64,000 nucleotides of DNA from NCBI RefSeq assembly GCF_002029255.1, contig NZ_MZGT01000009.1:40645-104644 (forward strand), written 5' to 3'. This document shows, in pieces, positions 26,228 to 35,333 of the stretch. Numbering within the stretch: the stretch's first letter is position 1; every line of letters begins with the position of its first letter. Position numbers and translations under genes: made by a program. The stretch is from Clostridium chromiireducens. Lineage in GTDB: Bacteria > Bacillota > Clostridia > Clostridiales > Clostridiaceae. A model generated the notes under the pieces. It was given only the letters and a program-made list of their open reading frames with translations, was not told where the DNA came from and searched no databases.

Positions 26228-27478
26228 ATGAAACTTCTTTTAATCGGTTCAGGTGGTAGAGAACATGCTTTAGCTTGGAAATTAGCTAAAAGTGAAAAGG
26301 TTGAGAAAATTTTTGTTGCACCAGGTAATGGTGGTACTGCATTTGAAAATAAATGTGAAAATATTAATATAACAGATTTTGATGAATTAGTTAACTTTGC
26401 AAGAAAAGAAATTATAGACCTTACAATAGTTGGGCCTGAAGATCCTTTAACAAAAGGTATTGTTAATAAGTTCAAAAAAGAAGGTTTAAAGATATTTGGA
26501 CCAGCTGAAAATGGAGCAATGCTTGAGGGAAGCAAAAGTTTTTCAAAGGAATTCATGAAAAAGTATGGCGTTAAAACTGCAGAATATGAAACCTTCACTA
26601 AGGCGGATGAAGCTCTAAAGTATTTAGAAACATGTCCATATCCAACTGTTATAAAAGCTGATGGACTTGCTGCTGGTAAAGGTGTTGCTATATGTGCAAA
26701 TAAGGAAGAAGCAATAGATGCTGTAAAGTCATATATGTTGGATGATATATTTGATGGAGCAGGTCAAAAAATAGTTATTGAAGAATTCCTTGAAGGAGTT
26801 GAAGCGTCAATTCTTTCTATAACTGATGGAAAGACAATTATTCCATTTATGTCAGGAAAAGACCATAAGCAGATATTTGATGGCGGTAAGGGCCCAAATA
26901 CTGGCGGAATGGGAGTATTAGCTCCAAATCCTTATGTTACTGAAGAAGTAATGAAAGACTTTGAAGACAATATAATGGCTAATACATTAACTGGTATTAG
27001 AGAAGAGGGCTTTGACTATAAGGGGATAATTTTCTTTGGAATTATGATCACTAATAAAGGGACTTACCTTCTAGAATATAACGTTAGAATGGGAGATCCA
27101 GAAACTCAATCTGTTCTTTATTTAATGGAAAGTGATTTAGTTGAAGTTATTGAAGCTGCATTAAGAGAAGAATTATATAAGACTACCATCAAATGGAATG
27201 ATGGAGTTTGTATAAATGTTGTATTGGCGTCAAAAGGCTATCCAGGGGAATTTACAAAAGGATATGAAATAACTATAGATGAAAAAGTAAAAGATAAGGT
27301 GTTTTTAGCAGGAGCTAAGGCTGAAGATGGAGTTTTAAAGACAAATGGCGGAAGAGTATTATCTGTTGTTGGTGTTGGAAAAACTTTAGAAGAAGCTAGA
27401 AGCGATGCTTACGGAAATATTAAATATGTTACTTTTGAAGGTGCATATTGTAGAAAAGATATTGGAACACATAAATAA
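26228..27478 (+). CDS. purD: Phosphoribosylamine-glycine ligase (GAR synthetase)
   Basis: ATP-grasp ligase joining phosphoribosylamine and glycine. 416 residues. N-terminal LLIGSGGREHALAWKL, ATP-grasp signature YPTVIKADGLAAGKGV, the loop GKDHKQIFDGGKGPNTGGMG, and NVRMGDPETQ (metal ligands). ATG 26228 fits the GGAGG at 26215-26219; earlier in-frame TTG 26213 does not. Last gene of the purine set here. Confidence 0.96.
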   Translation: MKLLLIGSGGREHALAWKLAKSEKVEKIFVAPGNGGTAFENKCENINITDFDELVNFARKEIIDLTIVGPEDPLTKGIVNKFKKEGLKIFGPAENGAMLEGSKSFSKEFMKKYGVKTAEYETFTKADEALKYLETCPYPTVIKADGLAAGKGVAICANKEEAIDAVKSYMLDDIFDGAGQKIVIEEFLEGVEASILSITDGKTIIPFMSGKDHKQIFDGGKGPNTGGMGVLAPNPYVTEEVMKDFEDNIMANTLTGIREEGFDYKGIIFFGIMITNKGTYLLEYNVRMGDPETQSVLYLMESDLVEVIEAALREELYKTTIKWNDGVCINVVLASKGYPGEFTKGYEITIDEKVKDKVFLAGAKAEDGVLKTNGGRVLSVVGVGKTLEEARSDAYGNIKYVTFEGAYCRKDIGTHK

Positions 27479-27526
27479 AGTAGATATAGATAAACAATGT
27501 GTAACTTAGAATTATAAATGTAACTC

Positions 27527-27723
27527 GCCGAAAGAAAGGGTATTCTGTTGCTCGGTTGCGAGAGAAACCTGCTATGGATTTCTAACAGTAAAAGTTGTAC
27601 CCATCCCAGCCTGTTCCCGAGGCAAGCTCGTGACACGCAAGGATGGAACAACTTTTACTGAAGAAATACTATAGCAGGTTTCTCAATGCAACGGTGCGCA
27701 AAAGAATACCCTTTCTTTCTGGT
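27527..27723 (+). repeat. Family P long palindrome, copy H (type 1)
   Basis: GCCGAAAGAAAGGGTATTCT pairs with AGAATACCCTTTCTTTCTGGT. Conserved bulge GTTGCTCGGTTGC / CAATGCAACGGTGCGC, then GAGAAACCTGCTAT/ATAGCAGGTTTCTC, AGTAAAAGTTGT/ACAACTTTTACT and tip CGAG-GCAAG-CTCG. The flanks pair further out (ATAGATAAACAA; TTGTTTGGGTTATCT). It follows purD and is the only terminator-like structure there. The 494-nt gap ends in the blaI promoter. Confidence 0.88.
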
Positions 27724-27896
27724 GAGGAATATATTTCAAAGTATATATCAAATTATTGTTTGGGTTATCTATAGTTAGGGAAGCATGATTCCTTATAATT
27801 AGACTTTACGATGTACTTAAAACACAAAAAAAGATGATTATAATCATAGCTTTAAAGCTGGATAACTGAATATTAAAATAGTTTTTAAGGAATATA

Positions 27897-27925
27897 TTGA
27901 CAGTGGATTCTACAAGATGTAGTAT
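27897..27925 (+). promoter_or_regulatory. Promoter of the BlaI/BlaR1-like operon
   Basis: TTGACA (27897-27902), 17-nt gap, TAGTAT (27920-27925), 48 nt before the start codon. The -10 lies inside the 44-bp dyad. Confidence 0.75.
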
Positions 27926-27950
27926 ATAAATATACTACGTCTTGTAGAAT
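27907..27950. promoter_or_regulatory. 44-bp dyad, probable BlaI-type operator
   Basis: Two 20-bp arms, ATTCTACAAGATGTAGTATA and its complement, differ at one position and are separated by TAAA. The arms contain TACA/TGTA elements like those bound by BlaI/MecI dimers. Covers the spacer, -10 and start region, so binding would repress the operon. Confidence 0.8.
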
Positions 27951-27972
27951 TTAATTATGGGGATGATTATAT

Positions 27973-28341
27973 ATGAAATTAGGGAAGATTTCAGATGCGG
28001 AAATGGAAATAATGAAAATAATATGGAAAAAGAATGAGCAAATTACTACGGCCGAGATTTTAGAAGAGCTTCCAAAGGAAAATTCATGGAAGGTAACAAC
28101 AATAATGACGTTAATATCAAGATTAACTGAAAAGGGGATTTTGAGCGTGACTAAAGTAGGAAAGTTAAATAATTATTTTCCTAAAATTACAGAAGAAGAA
28201 TACAGAGCTATTCAAACTGATAATTTCTTAGAAGATATGCATAAAGGATCAGTTAGAAACTTTATGGCAACATTATTTAATAATAAGAAAATAAGTAATA
28301 AAGATATAGCAGAGTTGAAAGAATGGCTTAAAGAGGTGTAG
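27973..28341 (+). CDS. BlaI/MecI/CopY-family repressor
   Basis: 122 residues, winged-helix DNA-binding protein: ISDAEMEIMKIIWKKNEQITTAEIL then WKVTTIMTLISRLTEKGIL (recognition helix) and a C-terminal dimerisation helix region. In the family, the repressor is cleaved or released when the membrane sensor protease (next gene, 4 nt on) is activated. The 44-bp dyad over its own promoter predicts autoregulation. Note that no beta-lactamase gene is next to it. Confidence 0.9.
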   Translation: MKLGKISDAEMEIMKIIWKKNEQITTAEILEELPKENSWKVTTIMTLISRLTEKGILSVTKVGKLNNYFPKITEEEYRAIQTDNFLEDMHKGSVRNFMATLFNNKKISNKDIAELKEWLKEV

Positions 28342-28345
28342 ACAT

Positions 28346-30652
28346 ATGGAGATTCTAAATTCGATTCTGCAAATGTCACTGGCAGGCAGCTTTATGTTTT
28401 TAATACTTTGTTTATTTAAGCCATTTATCAAGAAAACTTTTAGTGCTACTTGGAATTATTATATGTTGTTTATAACACTTTTAATTTTTATTATACCTAT
28501 TGGCAGTTTTGTTAAATTACCTCAGATGGTGGAACATAAGAATTATTTATCAATGCAGGATACAAATACGGTAGCAGCGCAAAATTATGAAAAGATGCTG
28601 AAGATAAATGATAAAAGTGATGATATAAATATTTCGCAAGTAGATGGTACTCTTAAACCTGTAAGTCAAAGTCAAGTAGATTTAAAACAAACAAGCACAG
28701 TGGAAAAAATAATGAATAGGGATATTCTGCTTTATGTATGGATATTAGGTGTGCTCATACTAGTAATTAAGGAAACTTACGTATATATATCTTTTTATAA
28801 GAAACTTAAAAGTGTAAGTGATGTCATTGAGGATGAATCGATACTTGATGTTTTTGAAACATGTAAGAAAAAATTAAATATATATAGGAAGATAATTCTA
28901 AAAGAATGTGGTGGCATTAAAAGTCCGATGATTACTGGAATATTAGCACCTACTATCACAATTCCTAAGATGAATCATAATTTAGATAAGCTTGAAATAA
29001 TACTTGATCATGAATTGATTCATTTTAAGCGTAAAGATTTGTGGGTGAAGGCAGTTGCACTTTTAGCAAATATAATCAATTGGTTTAATCCTATTGTTTA
29101 TATTATTAGAAATAGGATAAATATAATTTGTGAGCTGTCTTTAGATGAACAACTTATAAAAAATATGGATAAATCGAAAAGAAAATATTATGGAGAAATT
29201 ATATTAGAGTTAATAGAATATTCTCAGAGTAAATCCCTAAGTTTAGGGGCATCAGTTTGTAAAAGTAGAAAGGAGATTGAGACACGTTTGAAGAATATAG
29301 TGTTTTTTAAAAAGTCAAAGAAAATAATTGTTTGCATTTCACTTATGGTAACTATAATTTTTACATCTACCAGTTTGCTTGTTTCAAAAACTGTATTTGC
29401 TAGTAATAGCGATATTTCGAAAAGTGCTAAAGGAGCAGAATTTGCAGTGTTTGTATCAGATGACGGGTTATATATGTCTAAATTAAAAGAAAATAACCCA
29501 ATTATTCTTGATAAAAACGAAAAAATTAAATTGCCGAAAATATCTAAGGATGGATTATATGTTGCTTATACTAAAGAAGATGATTTATATATTTGCAATA
29601 TAGAGACTCGTGAGGTTACTGAGGTATCTAAAAATGTAGAGTCATATGACTGGAACAAGTCAGGGAACTTAATTTATTCTACTAAAAATTCAGGTATGTC
29701 CATGTATAATGCTAATACTAAAAAGTTAGAGGAGATTATAAGTAATGAATATAATTATTTTAATATTAACTGTGATAGTAAAAATAAGATATATGCAAAT
29801 AAACAGCTAGAATATTCTAAAGGGAATGATCGATATATTAAATCAATTGGTATAGTTAGTTATGATCCAGATAGTAAGGAAGAGAAAGTTCTTTTGGAAA
29901 GTAAAGAAGGCAATGGGAAAGACATTGGTGAGAAAGCTACATTTTCTGAATTACTTGAATCCATTGGATCAATACCTAACATCTCAAAAATCTCAAGTGA
30001 TGATAGATATTTATATATATGGAATAAAGCCCGTTCAGCTTCAATATCTGCAGATATGACAGAATTTGCAGTATTTGATCTTTTAAACAATAAGTTTATA
30101 GAAAATAATAATATGATAGCGCTAGCATATAATGATAATATTTCGCAAAATCCAGTGGATAGTAATCTTGTTGCAGTCAATAAAGGTGAATACAGAGATA
30201 TGTATTCTAATAAAACTTTGGGGATTTTTAATATTCAGGCTAACAATTTCACAAATCTAATTCCAGAGGATCAAGTTTCAATGATGCCGGACTACTCTGG
30301 TGATGGAAAAAATATAGTGTATTCAGGAACTAATAGCGTAAAAGATGATATATCACAAAGTCTGAAAGATTGGGAAAGTGAGCCACACTATATTTATCAA
30401 GTAAATGCGGATACAAAAAAGGTAACTCAAATTACAAATAGTAAATCATTTGACTTTATGCCTAAATATTTATCAGACGATGAAATATTATTTGTAAGAA
30501 AAGACGGAGATTCATATAGCTTGTGGAAGACAAAGGATGGAGCAGAAAATAAAATTGCTGATTCTTTAAGTTTTGGATCCACAGCTTACACAAATAGTTG
30601 GTATTATGGTCATTATAAGACCGAGAATGTTATAGATGTATTTATAGGATAG
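28346..30652 (+). CDS. BlaR1/MecR1-type M56 metalloprotease with C-terminal beta-propeller
   Basis: 768 residues. N-terminal membrane helices (~10-28, 33-53, 127-146) flank the M56 protease domain with zinc motif HELIH at 222-226. A last membrane helix at ~325-345 (IVCISLMVTIIFTSTSLLV) is followed by ~415 extracellular residues. Where BlaR1 has a penicillin-binding domain, this has TolB/PD40-like propeller repeats (ISKDGLYVAYTKEDDLYIC, MPDYSGDGKNIVYSG, LSDDEILFVRKDG). So the signal is probably not a beta-lactam. It would relay to the upstream repressor. A shrunken palindrome follows. Confidence 0.85.
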   Translation: MEILNSILQMSLAGSFMFLILCLFKPFIKKTFSATWNYYMLFITLLIFIIPIGSFVKLPQMVEHKNYLSMQDTNTVAAQNYEKMLKINDKSDDINISQVDGTLKPVSQSQVDLKQTSTVEKIMNRDILLYVWILGVLILVIKETYVYISFYKKLKSVSDVIEDESILDVFETCKKKLNIYRKIILKECGGIKSPMITGILAPTITIPKMNHNLDKLEIILDHELIHFKRKDLWVKAVALLANIINWFNPIVYIIRNRINIICELSLDEQLIKNMDKSKRKYYGEIILELIEYSQSKSLSLGASVCKSRKEIETRLKNIVFFKKSKKIIVCISLMVTIIFTSTSLLVSKTVFASNSDISKSAKGAEFAVFVSDDGLYMSKLKENNPIILDKNEKIKLPKISKDGLYVAYTKEDDLYICNIETREVTEVSKNVESYDWNKSGNLIYSTKNSGMSMYNANTKKLEEIISNEYNYFNINCDSKNKIYANKQLEYSKGNDRYIKSIGIVSYDPDSKEEKVLLESKEGNGKDIGEKATFSELLESIGSIPNISKISSDDRYLYIWNKARSASISADMTEFAVFDLLNNKFIENNNMIALAYNDNISQNPVDSNLVAVNKGEYRDMYSNKTLGIFNIQANNFTNLIPEDQVSMMPDYSGDGKNIVYSGTNSVKDDISQSLKDWESEPHYIYQVNADTKKVTQITNSKSFDFMPKYLSDDEILFVRKDGDSYSLWKTKDGAENKIADSLSFGSTAYTNSWYYGHYKTENVIDVFIG

Positions 30653-30714
30653 TATTATTCACAATTGGATATCTATAGATATACAATGCAAAACTTAGAT
30701 TTATACGATAACCA

Positions 30715-30775
30715 ACCGAAAGAGAAGGTACTCTGTTTCTCGATTGCTAGAAAAAGAGTACATTCTCTTTCTGGT
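30715..30775 (+). repeat. Family P palindrome, copy I (type 1, internally deleted)
   Basis: ACCGAAAGAGAAGGTACTCT pairs with AGAGTACATTCTCTTTCTGGT, but everything between CGATTGCTAGA and AAAAGAG is missing, leaving 61 nt. The 5' flank (AACTTAGATTTATACGATAA) and 3' flank (GCATAAATCAAATTCTTGTTTGGGTTATCT in two parts) are retained and pair. It lies 62 nt after blaR1. The remaining sequence to 31078 is AT-rich with nothing clear. Confidence 0.8.
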
Positions 30776-31078
30776 ATAGAAAGCATTTCAAAGCATAAAT
30801 CAAATTCTTGTTTGGGTTATCTCATTCTATTATTGCAGTATACATTTTACTCAAGTCATTTACTTCGTCCTGAAACCATTTTAGAATTTTAGTTCTAAAG
30901 ATATATTTAATTTCTTCATTAGGTATTTATATTATAACCAACAAATAATTCACTTAAAACATAACCCAGACGATAAGTATTTTGTATTTATTGAGACCTT
31001 GGATTTGTTGTTTATGTTTAAATAAAGTTAAATATGATAGAATAATTATAGTGATGGAGTAAGGAAGTGATTTTAGGG

Positions 31079-32662
31079 ATGGAAAAAGAATTTAATGTAA
31101 CGGGAACATGCATACCGAATATGCATTATATGGTTGATACATCAAATAAATTAGATAATACTATGAAATTAATTAATAAAGGGAAATATTTTATTATTAA
31201 TAGACCAAGGCAATATGGAAAAACTACAACATTATATATGCTTGAAAGACTTTTAAACAAAGATAGTGAGTATTTAGTAATATCTATAAGTTTTGAGGGG
31301 ATAGGGGACTTGGTTTTTCAAGAAGAAAAAATGTTTTCGAAAGAACTTTTACAGATTATGGCTGATAGTTTATTATTAAATCATATGGAGTTATCTGCAT
31401 TTTTAGAAAAACAAAAAAACAATGTTGAAAGTTTTAGCAATTTATCTAGAGAAATAACAAAGTTTATTCTAAAATGTAATAAAAAAGTGATTTTAATGAT
31501 AGATGAAGTTGATAAAAGCAGCAATAATCAATTATTTTTGAGCTTTTTAGGAATGCTTAGAAATAAATATCTCCTAAGAAATGCTGGTAAAGATTATACT
31601 TTTGATAGCGTAATTCTCGCGGGAGTTCATGACGTAAAGAGCTTAAAGATTAAAATAAGACCGGATGAAGAACATAAGTATAACAGTCCCTGGAATATAG
31701 CATCTGACTTTGACGTAGATATGAGTTTCTCAACAGAAGAAATAGGCACAATGTTAGAGGATTATATTCAGAGTAAAGAAGTAATTTTAGACAAAACCTA
31801 TTTTTCGGAAAGGATTTATTTTTATACTTCAGGTTACCCGTTTTTAGTAAGTAAGCTATGCAAAATAATAGATGAAAAAATAATGCCAGAAGATGGATTG
31901 AAGTGGGAAAAAGAATATATGGATATGGCTGTTAAGGAATTATTAAAAGAGAGTAATACTAATTTTGACAGTTTAATTAAAAATATAGAAAACAATGATG
32001 ATTTAAAATCATTAGTAAAGAAAATAATACTTGATGGATATGAAATTACCTATAATCAAGATAACTTTATTATAAACATGGCAATAATGTATGGTATATT
32101 TAATAATTATAATGGTAAGGTAAAGATCCATAATAGAATATATGAGCAAAGAATATATAACTACATGAGTTCATTAATAGAAACTTCAACAAACTTAGGA
32201 TTTTATAATGAAAGAGAAAAATTCATAAAAAGCAATGGAGATTTAGATATTGAAAAAATACTTATAAAATTCCAGGGGTTCATGAAGCATGAATATTCGG
32301 AGAAGAGAGAAGAGTTTTTAGAAGCAGATGGAAGATTAGTTTTTTTAGCATTTATAAGTCCTATAATAAATGGAACAGGCTTCGCCTTTAAAGAAGTGCA
32401 GGGTGGAGAAGAGAAGCGATTTGACATAGTCATAACCTATAATAAAAAAATGTATATATTAGAGCTAAAAAGATGGAACGGAGAAGAATATCATAAAAAG
32501 GGACTACTTCAATTAGCTGAATATTTAGACCAATATAGTTTAGCTGAAGGTTATCTTTTAATATTTGATCTTAGAAAACTTAAAGGGGAATCAGGAAAGG
32601 TTGAGAAAAGTATTGTTACTCTTCAAGGAAAAAAGAAAAATATATTAGAAGTTTACTGTTAA
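31079..32662 (+). CDS. AAA-type ATPase fused to PD-(D/E)XK nuclease-like domain
   Basis: 527 residues. N-terminal FNVTGTC…HYMVD, P-loop NRPRQYGKTT (~41-50), Walker B VILMIDEVDKSSNNQ (~138), and VILAGVHDVKSL. C-terminal ~130 residues carry a nuclease-like core: RFDIVITYNKKMYILELKRW (Asp ~448, Glu-x-Lys ~461-463) and a later QLAEYLDQY helix. Such proteins are multi-copy in clostridia; their role is unknown, with defence or mobile-element links only suspected. ATG 31079 aligns with the paralogue at 48258; an upstream GTG 31067 is also possible. It opens an accessory stretch. Confidence 0.85.
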   Translation: MEKEFNVTGTCIPNMHYMVDTSNKLDNTMKLINKGKYFIINRPRQYGKTTTLYMLERLLNKDSEYLVISISFEGIGDLVFQEEKMFSKELLQIMADSLLLNHMELSAFLEKQKNNVESFSNLSREITKFILKCNKKVILMIDEVDKSSNNQLFLSFLGMLRNKYLLRNAGKDYTFDSVILAGVHDVKSLKIKIRPDEEHKYNSPWNIASDFDVDMSFSTEEIGTMLEDYIQSKEVILDKTYFSERIYFYTSGYPFLVSKLCKIIDEKIMPEDGLKWEKEYMDMAVKELLKESNTNFDSLIKNIENNDDLKSLVKKIILDGYEITYNQDNFIINMAIMYGIFNNYNGKVKIHNRIYEQRIYNYMSSLIETSTNLGFYNEREKFIKSNGDLDIEKILIKFQGFMKHEYSEKREEFLEADGRLVFLAFISPIINGTGFAFKEVQGGEEKRFDIVITYNKKMYILELKRWNGEEYHKKGLLQLAEYLDQYSLAEGYLLIFDLRKLKGESGKVEKSIVTLQGKKKNILEVYC

Positions 32663-32765
32663 GGCGAAATTAGTGGGAATTATAGATTAAGCATAATTTT
32701 TGATAAGTGCCAGTCGCTAGATAGTTATAAAGAGTATTTTATGTGATACTAAAGGGGTGATAGTT

Positions 32766-33200
32766 TTGGAAAAATCAGAATTTTTAAATGAAATAAAAAA
32801 GATTAACAGCATTATTTGTATTTCTGAATTTGGAAGTTACAGAACTGAGTATTGGGATAAGGATAGAAGTGATATAGACTTAGCTGTTGTGGTCAAACCA
32901 GAAGTTTCATTCATGGATACATTGGAGATTGAGGAGGAAATTCTAGAATTATCAAAGCTATATTACAACTATGACAATATACATTTGACTTTTATATTAT
33001 TTAAAGATTTTCCAAGTAAATATGCAAGATTTGCAGTTGATAGCGATAATAAATATATTATTGATGAAAATCTATGGTATGATTTTCAACATTATGTACT
33101 AAAATATGCGAGAAATAATGCGGATTTTGAGAAAATGTTAAAGATAGATGAACAATATACTTATTTCGGAGGAATTATAGATGAGTCCTTACTTCTTTAA
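32766..33200 (+). CDS. MNT-type nucleotidyltransferase domain protein
   Basis: 144 residues. The Pol-beta-like motif is clear: FGSYRTEYWDKDRSDIDLAVV with GS and the metal-binding DxD at its end. A third acidic position is likely in the following strand (NIHLTFILF). Small MNT proteins often pair with HEPN proteins as toxin-antitoxin systems, but no HEPN gene follows; only a 25-codon frame at 33181 is present. TTG 32766 is preferred, eight bases after AAAGGGG; a GTG at 32757 overlaps that site. Confidence 0.75.
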   Translation: MEKSEFLNEIKKINSIICISEFGSYRTEYWDKDRSDIDLAVVVKPEVSFMDTLEIEEEILELSKLYYNYDNIHLTFILFKDFPSKYARFAVDSDNKYIIDENLWYDFQHYVLKYARNNADFEKMLKIDEQYTYFGGIIDESLLL

Positions 33201-33302
33201 ATTATTTTTAGAGGAAAGTAAAGATAGTGTTATATTAAAATATAGAGAGAAAAAATAAGTTTTATAGATGAACAAATTGAAAATCATACTTATGTGATAA
33301 CT

Positions 33303-33345
33303 CACGAAAGAGAATGTGTGGAATATTTCAAAGTATTAGTCTAGT
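33303..33345 (+). repeat. Remnant of a family P palindrome
   Basis: CACGAAAGAGAATG joined directly to TGTGGAATATTTCAAAGTAT matches the left end of the outer arm and the 3' flank of type 1 copies, with all of the middle lost. The rest of the 372-nt gap 33201-33572 contains only AT-rich sequence, a GTGTTAACAC palindrome at ~33388 and a G-rich run at ~33416-33423. Confidence 0.5.
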
Positions 33346-33572
33346 TCGTGGTTTGTTTATCTGTATATTTTATATTATATAAGGAAGTGTGTTAACACCT
33401 ATCGTTTGGAGTTTTAGGGGGGGATATGCTTCCTTATTGTTATTTTAGATATTAATTTACGGATTATAGTATTGATTATAGAAAGTAGGCTTCTTTTAAT
33501 AGTATATAAAGTTGGATATAATAGAGATAGTATATGGAGAGAGTAAATTAAAAGAAGAAAGAAGGTGCTGTT

Positions 33573-35255
33573 ATGAAAAAGAATATACAAATAGGAACAT
33601 CTGATTTTAAAAAGTTAATAGAAGGGAACAATTACTTTGTAGATAAAAGCCTGTTAATTAAAGAATTCTTAGAAAATAGTGCAGATATAATTTTGACACC
33701 TAGACCAAGAAGATTCGGTAAAACTTTAAACTTAAGTATGTTGAGATACTTTTTTGATATAAGAACAAAGGAAGAGACAAAGGATTTATTTAAAGGTTTG
33801 AAGATAGAAAATGAAAAAGATATAATGAAGCTTCAAGGGGAATATCCAGTTATTTTTATTACCTTTAAAAATCAAAAGCATTTGTCATATGATAATTTCG
33901 AAGATGGAATTAAGATGCTATTGTCTAATTTATATAGGGAGCATGAATATTTATTACATAGTCCTAAGTTATCAGAATTTGATAAAAACGACTTTAAAGA
34001 GGTTATTTTAAGAAATCCATCCATAGGACTTTTATCAGAAGGAATAAGTAATCTTATGGGATATATGAATAAGCATTACGGAAGAAAAGTCATGTTATTC
34101 ATAGATGAGTATGATGTGCCGATTCAAGAAGGGTATATGCGTGGATATTATAATAGTATGATTGTCTTAATAAGAAATCTATTAACAGCAGCTCTTAAAG
34201 ATAATTCATATGTTGAAAAATCTCTTATTACAGGAATACTTAGGGTAGCAAAAGAAAGTATTTTTTCAGGACTTAATAATGCAGAAGTAAATACGATTGT
34301 AAGGTATAGCTTTAATGATAAATTTGGTTTTACAGAAAGTGAAATTGAAGATTTAGTTAATTACTATAATGAGGAAGAAAATATTGAAATTATAAAACAA
34401 TGGTATAACGGATATGTTTTTGGTGGAGAAATAATATATAACCCTTGGTCAGTCTTGAACTATTTAAAGAATCCAAGAGAAGGATTTATGCCATATTGGA
34501 TTAACAGTAGCAGCAATGATTTGATTAAAAGATTATTAATTAAAGGTGATAAAGAAATAAAACTTGAGTTGGAAGAGCTTATAGAGGGTAAATCTATAAA
34601 TAAGGAAATAGATGATACTATAGTAATGGCAGAGGTTGAAGATTCTAATCAAAATATTTGGAGTTTTTTATTGATGAGTGGATATTTGAAGGCTGTTAAG
34701 ACAGAACTTATAAGAGGTAGATTGAATTGTGAACTTAAGATTCCAAATGAAGAAGTGCAGATATTTTATGAAAACCTAATAATAAAATGGTTTCAAGAGA
34801 CTATGAGCAATCAGAAATATGAAGAAATGCTTGCTAATTTAATAACTGGAGATATAGAGAATTTTAGTTATGCATTTGAAGAATTCGTAATTAATAATAT
34901 AAGTTATTTTGATGTGTCAGGAAAAGAGCCAGAGAAAATATACCATGCTTTTGTACTTGGTATGCTTATATCAATTTCTAATACTCATGAGGTAAAATCT
35001 AATAAAGAAAGCGGTTATGGAAGATATGATGTAATGATAATTCCTAAAGATATTTCAAAACCCGGAATTATCATTGAGTTTAAAAAAATAAATAACTTAT
35101 CCAAGGAAACGGTAGAACAAGGAACCTTAGAAGCTTTAAAGCAGATTGAAGAGAAGAAATATTGTGCAGAGATTTTAGCTAAAGAAATAAAAAATATCAT
35201 AAAACTTGCGATTGTTTTTAAAGGTGAGGAAATAAAAATTACCCAAGGTAAGTGA
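33573..35255 (+). CDS. AAA-ATPase-like / PDDEXK_9 protein
   Basis: 560 residues, a different subfamily from the protein at 31079. It begins IGTSDFKKLIEGNNYFVDKS, the hallmark of the AAA-ATPase_like (PF09820) family, with P-loop PRPRRFGKT (~43-51) and Walker B MLFIDEYDVPI (~171). The C-terminal PDDEXK_9 nuclease-like domain shows GYGRYDVMI (~481) and GIIIEFKK (~498). Commonly present in many divergent copies in clostridia and Bacteroidetes; the biochemical role is not established. AAGAAGGTG precedes ATG 33573. Confidence 0.88.
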   Translation: MKKNIQIGTSDFKKLIEGNNYFVDKSLLIKEFLENSADIILTPRPRRFGKTLNLSMLRYFFDIRTKEETKDLFKGLKIENEKDIMKLQGEYPVIFITFKNQKHLSYDNFEDGIKMLLSNLYREHEYLLHSPKLSEFDKNDFKEVILRNPSIGLLSEGISNLMGYMNKHYGRKVMLFIDEYDVPIQEGYMRGYYNSMIVLIRNLLTAALKDNSYVEKSLITGILRVAKESIFSGLNNAEVNTIVRYSFNDKFGFTESEIEDLVNYYNEEENIEIIKQWYNGYVFGGEIIYNPWSVLNYLKNPREGFMPYWINSSSNDLIKRLLIKGDKEIKLELEELIEGKSINKEIDDTIVMAEVEDSNQNIWSFLLMSGYLKAVKTELIRGRLNCELKIPNEEVQIFYENLIIKWFQETMSNQKYEEMLANLITGDIENFSYAFEEFVINNISYFDVSGKEPEKIYHAFVLGMLISISNTHEVKSNKESGYGRYDVMIIPKDISKPGIIIEFKKINNLSKETVEQGTLEALKQIEEKKYCAEILAKEIKNIIKLAIVFKGEEIKITQGK

Positions 35256-35333
35256 TGTTAGAAAAAGGGCTTAAGGATAGAGATAAAAAATAAGTTTTAC
35301 AGTACGATTAAAATGAATGGATGAAGAGACAAG

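Noticed and set aside
33181..33258. 25-codon frame after the nucleotidyltransferase as a HEPN partner
   Set aside because: Too short for a HEPN domain and without the RxxxxH motif; at most a relic.
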